DNA from: Hirudo medicinalis
Lineage: Eukaryota > Annelida > Clitellata > Hirudinida > Hirudinidae
Assembly: GCA_011800805.1 (NCBI GenBank)
Contig: MPNW01000957.1
Span: 1 to 64,000, forward strand
Reading direction: 5' to 3'
DNA length: 64,000 nt
Shown here: positions 63,887 to 64,000 of the stretch, one piece after another
Position numbering within the stretch: position 1 is the first letter of the stretch
Layout: each line of letters opens with the position of its first letter
Notes under the pieces: generated by a model
Database searches by the model: none
The model's input: only the letters and a program-made list of their open reading frames with translations
What the model was told of the DNA's origin: nothing
Program-made: the position numbers and the translations under genes

Positions 63887-64000
63887 TAAAACACAAAATA
63901 CCTCTTTATGCTACATTTAAGCTAGAAGAGACAGTCTTATAAGTTTATGCTTGTGATCAGTTTAATGTGAAATCTGGCACTGCTTTTGTTTGCACAAGTA

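Overview
The window comes from an animal genome. It is strongly AT-rich, genes are split by many GT-AG introns, microsatellites are common and several retrotransposon families are present. Domain content (fucolectin-like domains, LDL-receptor class A repeats, SRCR, trypsin fold), an animal-type GDP-L-fucose synthase and a probable amidated-peptide precursor all fit an invertebrate metazoan. A spiralian such as an annelid is my guess, held weakly.

Region 1 (1352-52008, all on the minus strand) is a tandem array of one multidomain serine-protease gene family. I could splice five copies end to end with every reading phase consistent: 1352-6112 (818 aa), 7151-16700 (849 aa), 22291-30390 (858 aa), 32302-43046 (837 aa) and 43934-52008 (797 aa). 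Each encodes a signal peptide, two fucolectin-type (F5/8 C-like) domains, three LDLa repeats, one SRCR-like domain and an S1 protease domain. Four copies add a short hydrophobic C-terminal tail. A decayed copy lies at 18785-21195. Exon relics of further copies lie at 53090-53262 and 6690-6745. Two of the five intact copies have lost the catalytic serine, and all five have Tyr, not Arg/Lys, before the predicted activation site. The architecture suggests secreted recognition-plus-protease molecules, a possible analogue of lectin-associated complement proteases; that role is inference.

The introns and spacers of the array hold transposon debris: an R2-type non-LTR family (four copies), a Mutator-like DNA element with terminal inverted repeats and a 9-bp target duplication, a LINE RNase H fragment, a LINE ORF1-like relic, Ty3/Gypsy fragments and LTR-like relics, a tRNA-derived SINE and a small inverted-repeat element. 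Single-N assembly joints occur at 12741, 18182, 26551, 47140 and 48475. Two of them are flanked by exact direct repeats and look like unmerged contig overlaps.

Region 2 (about 54000-63000, plus strand) holds three unrelated single genes: a Gln-rich low-complexity protein (54020-56606), GDP-L-fucose synthase (57702-60914) and a short secreted peptide precursor with a GKR amidation/cleavage site (62533-62893). A CR1-like LINE fragment lies on the minus strand at the right edge (63435-63886).

Exons were placed by eye from splice signals, phase and comparison between copies. Domain names rest on recognisable motifs, not on searches.
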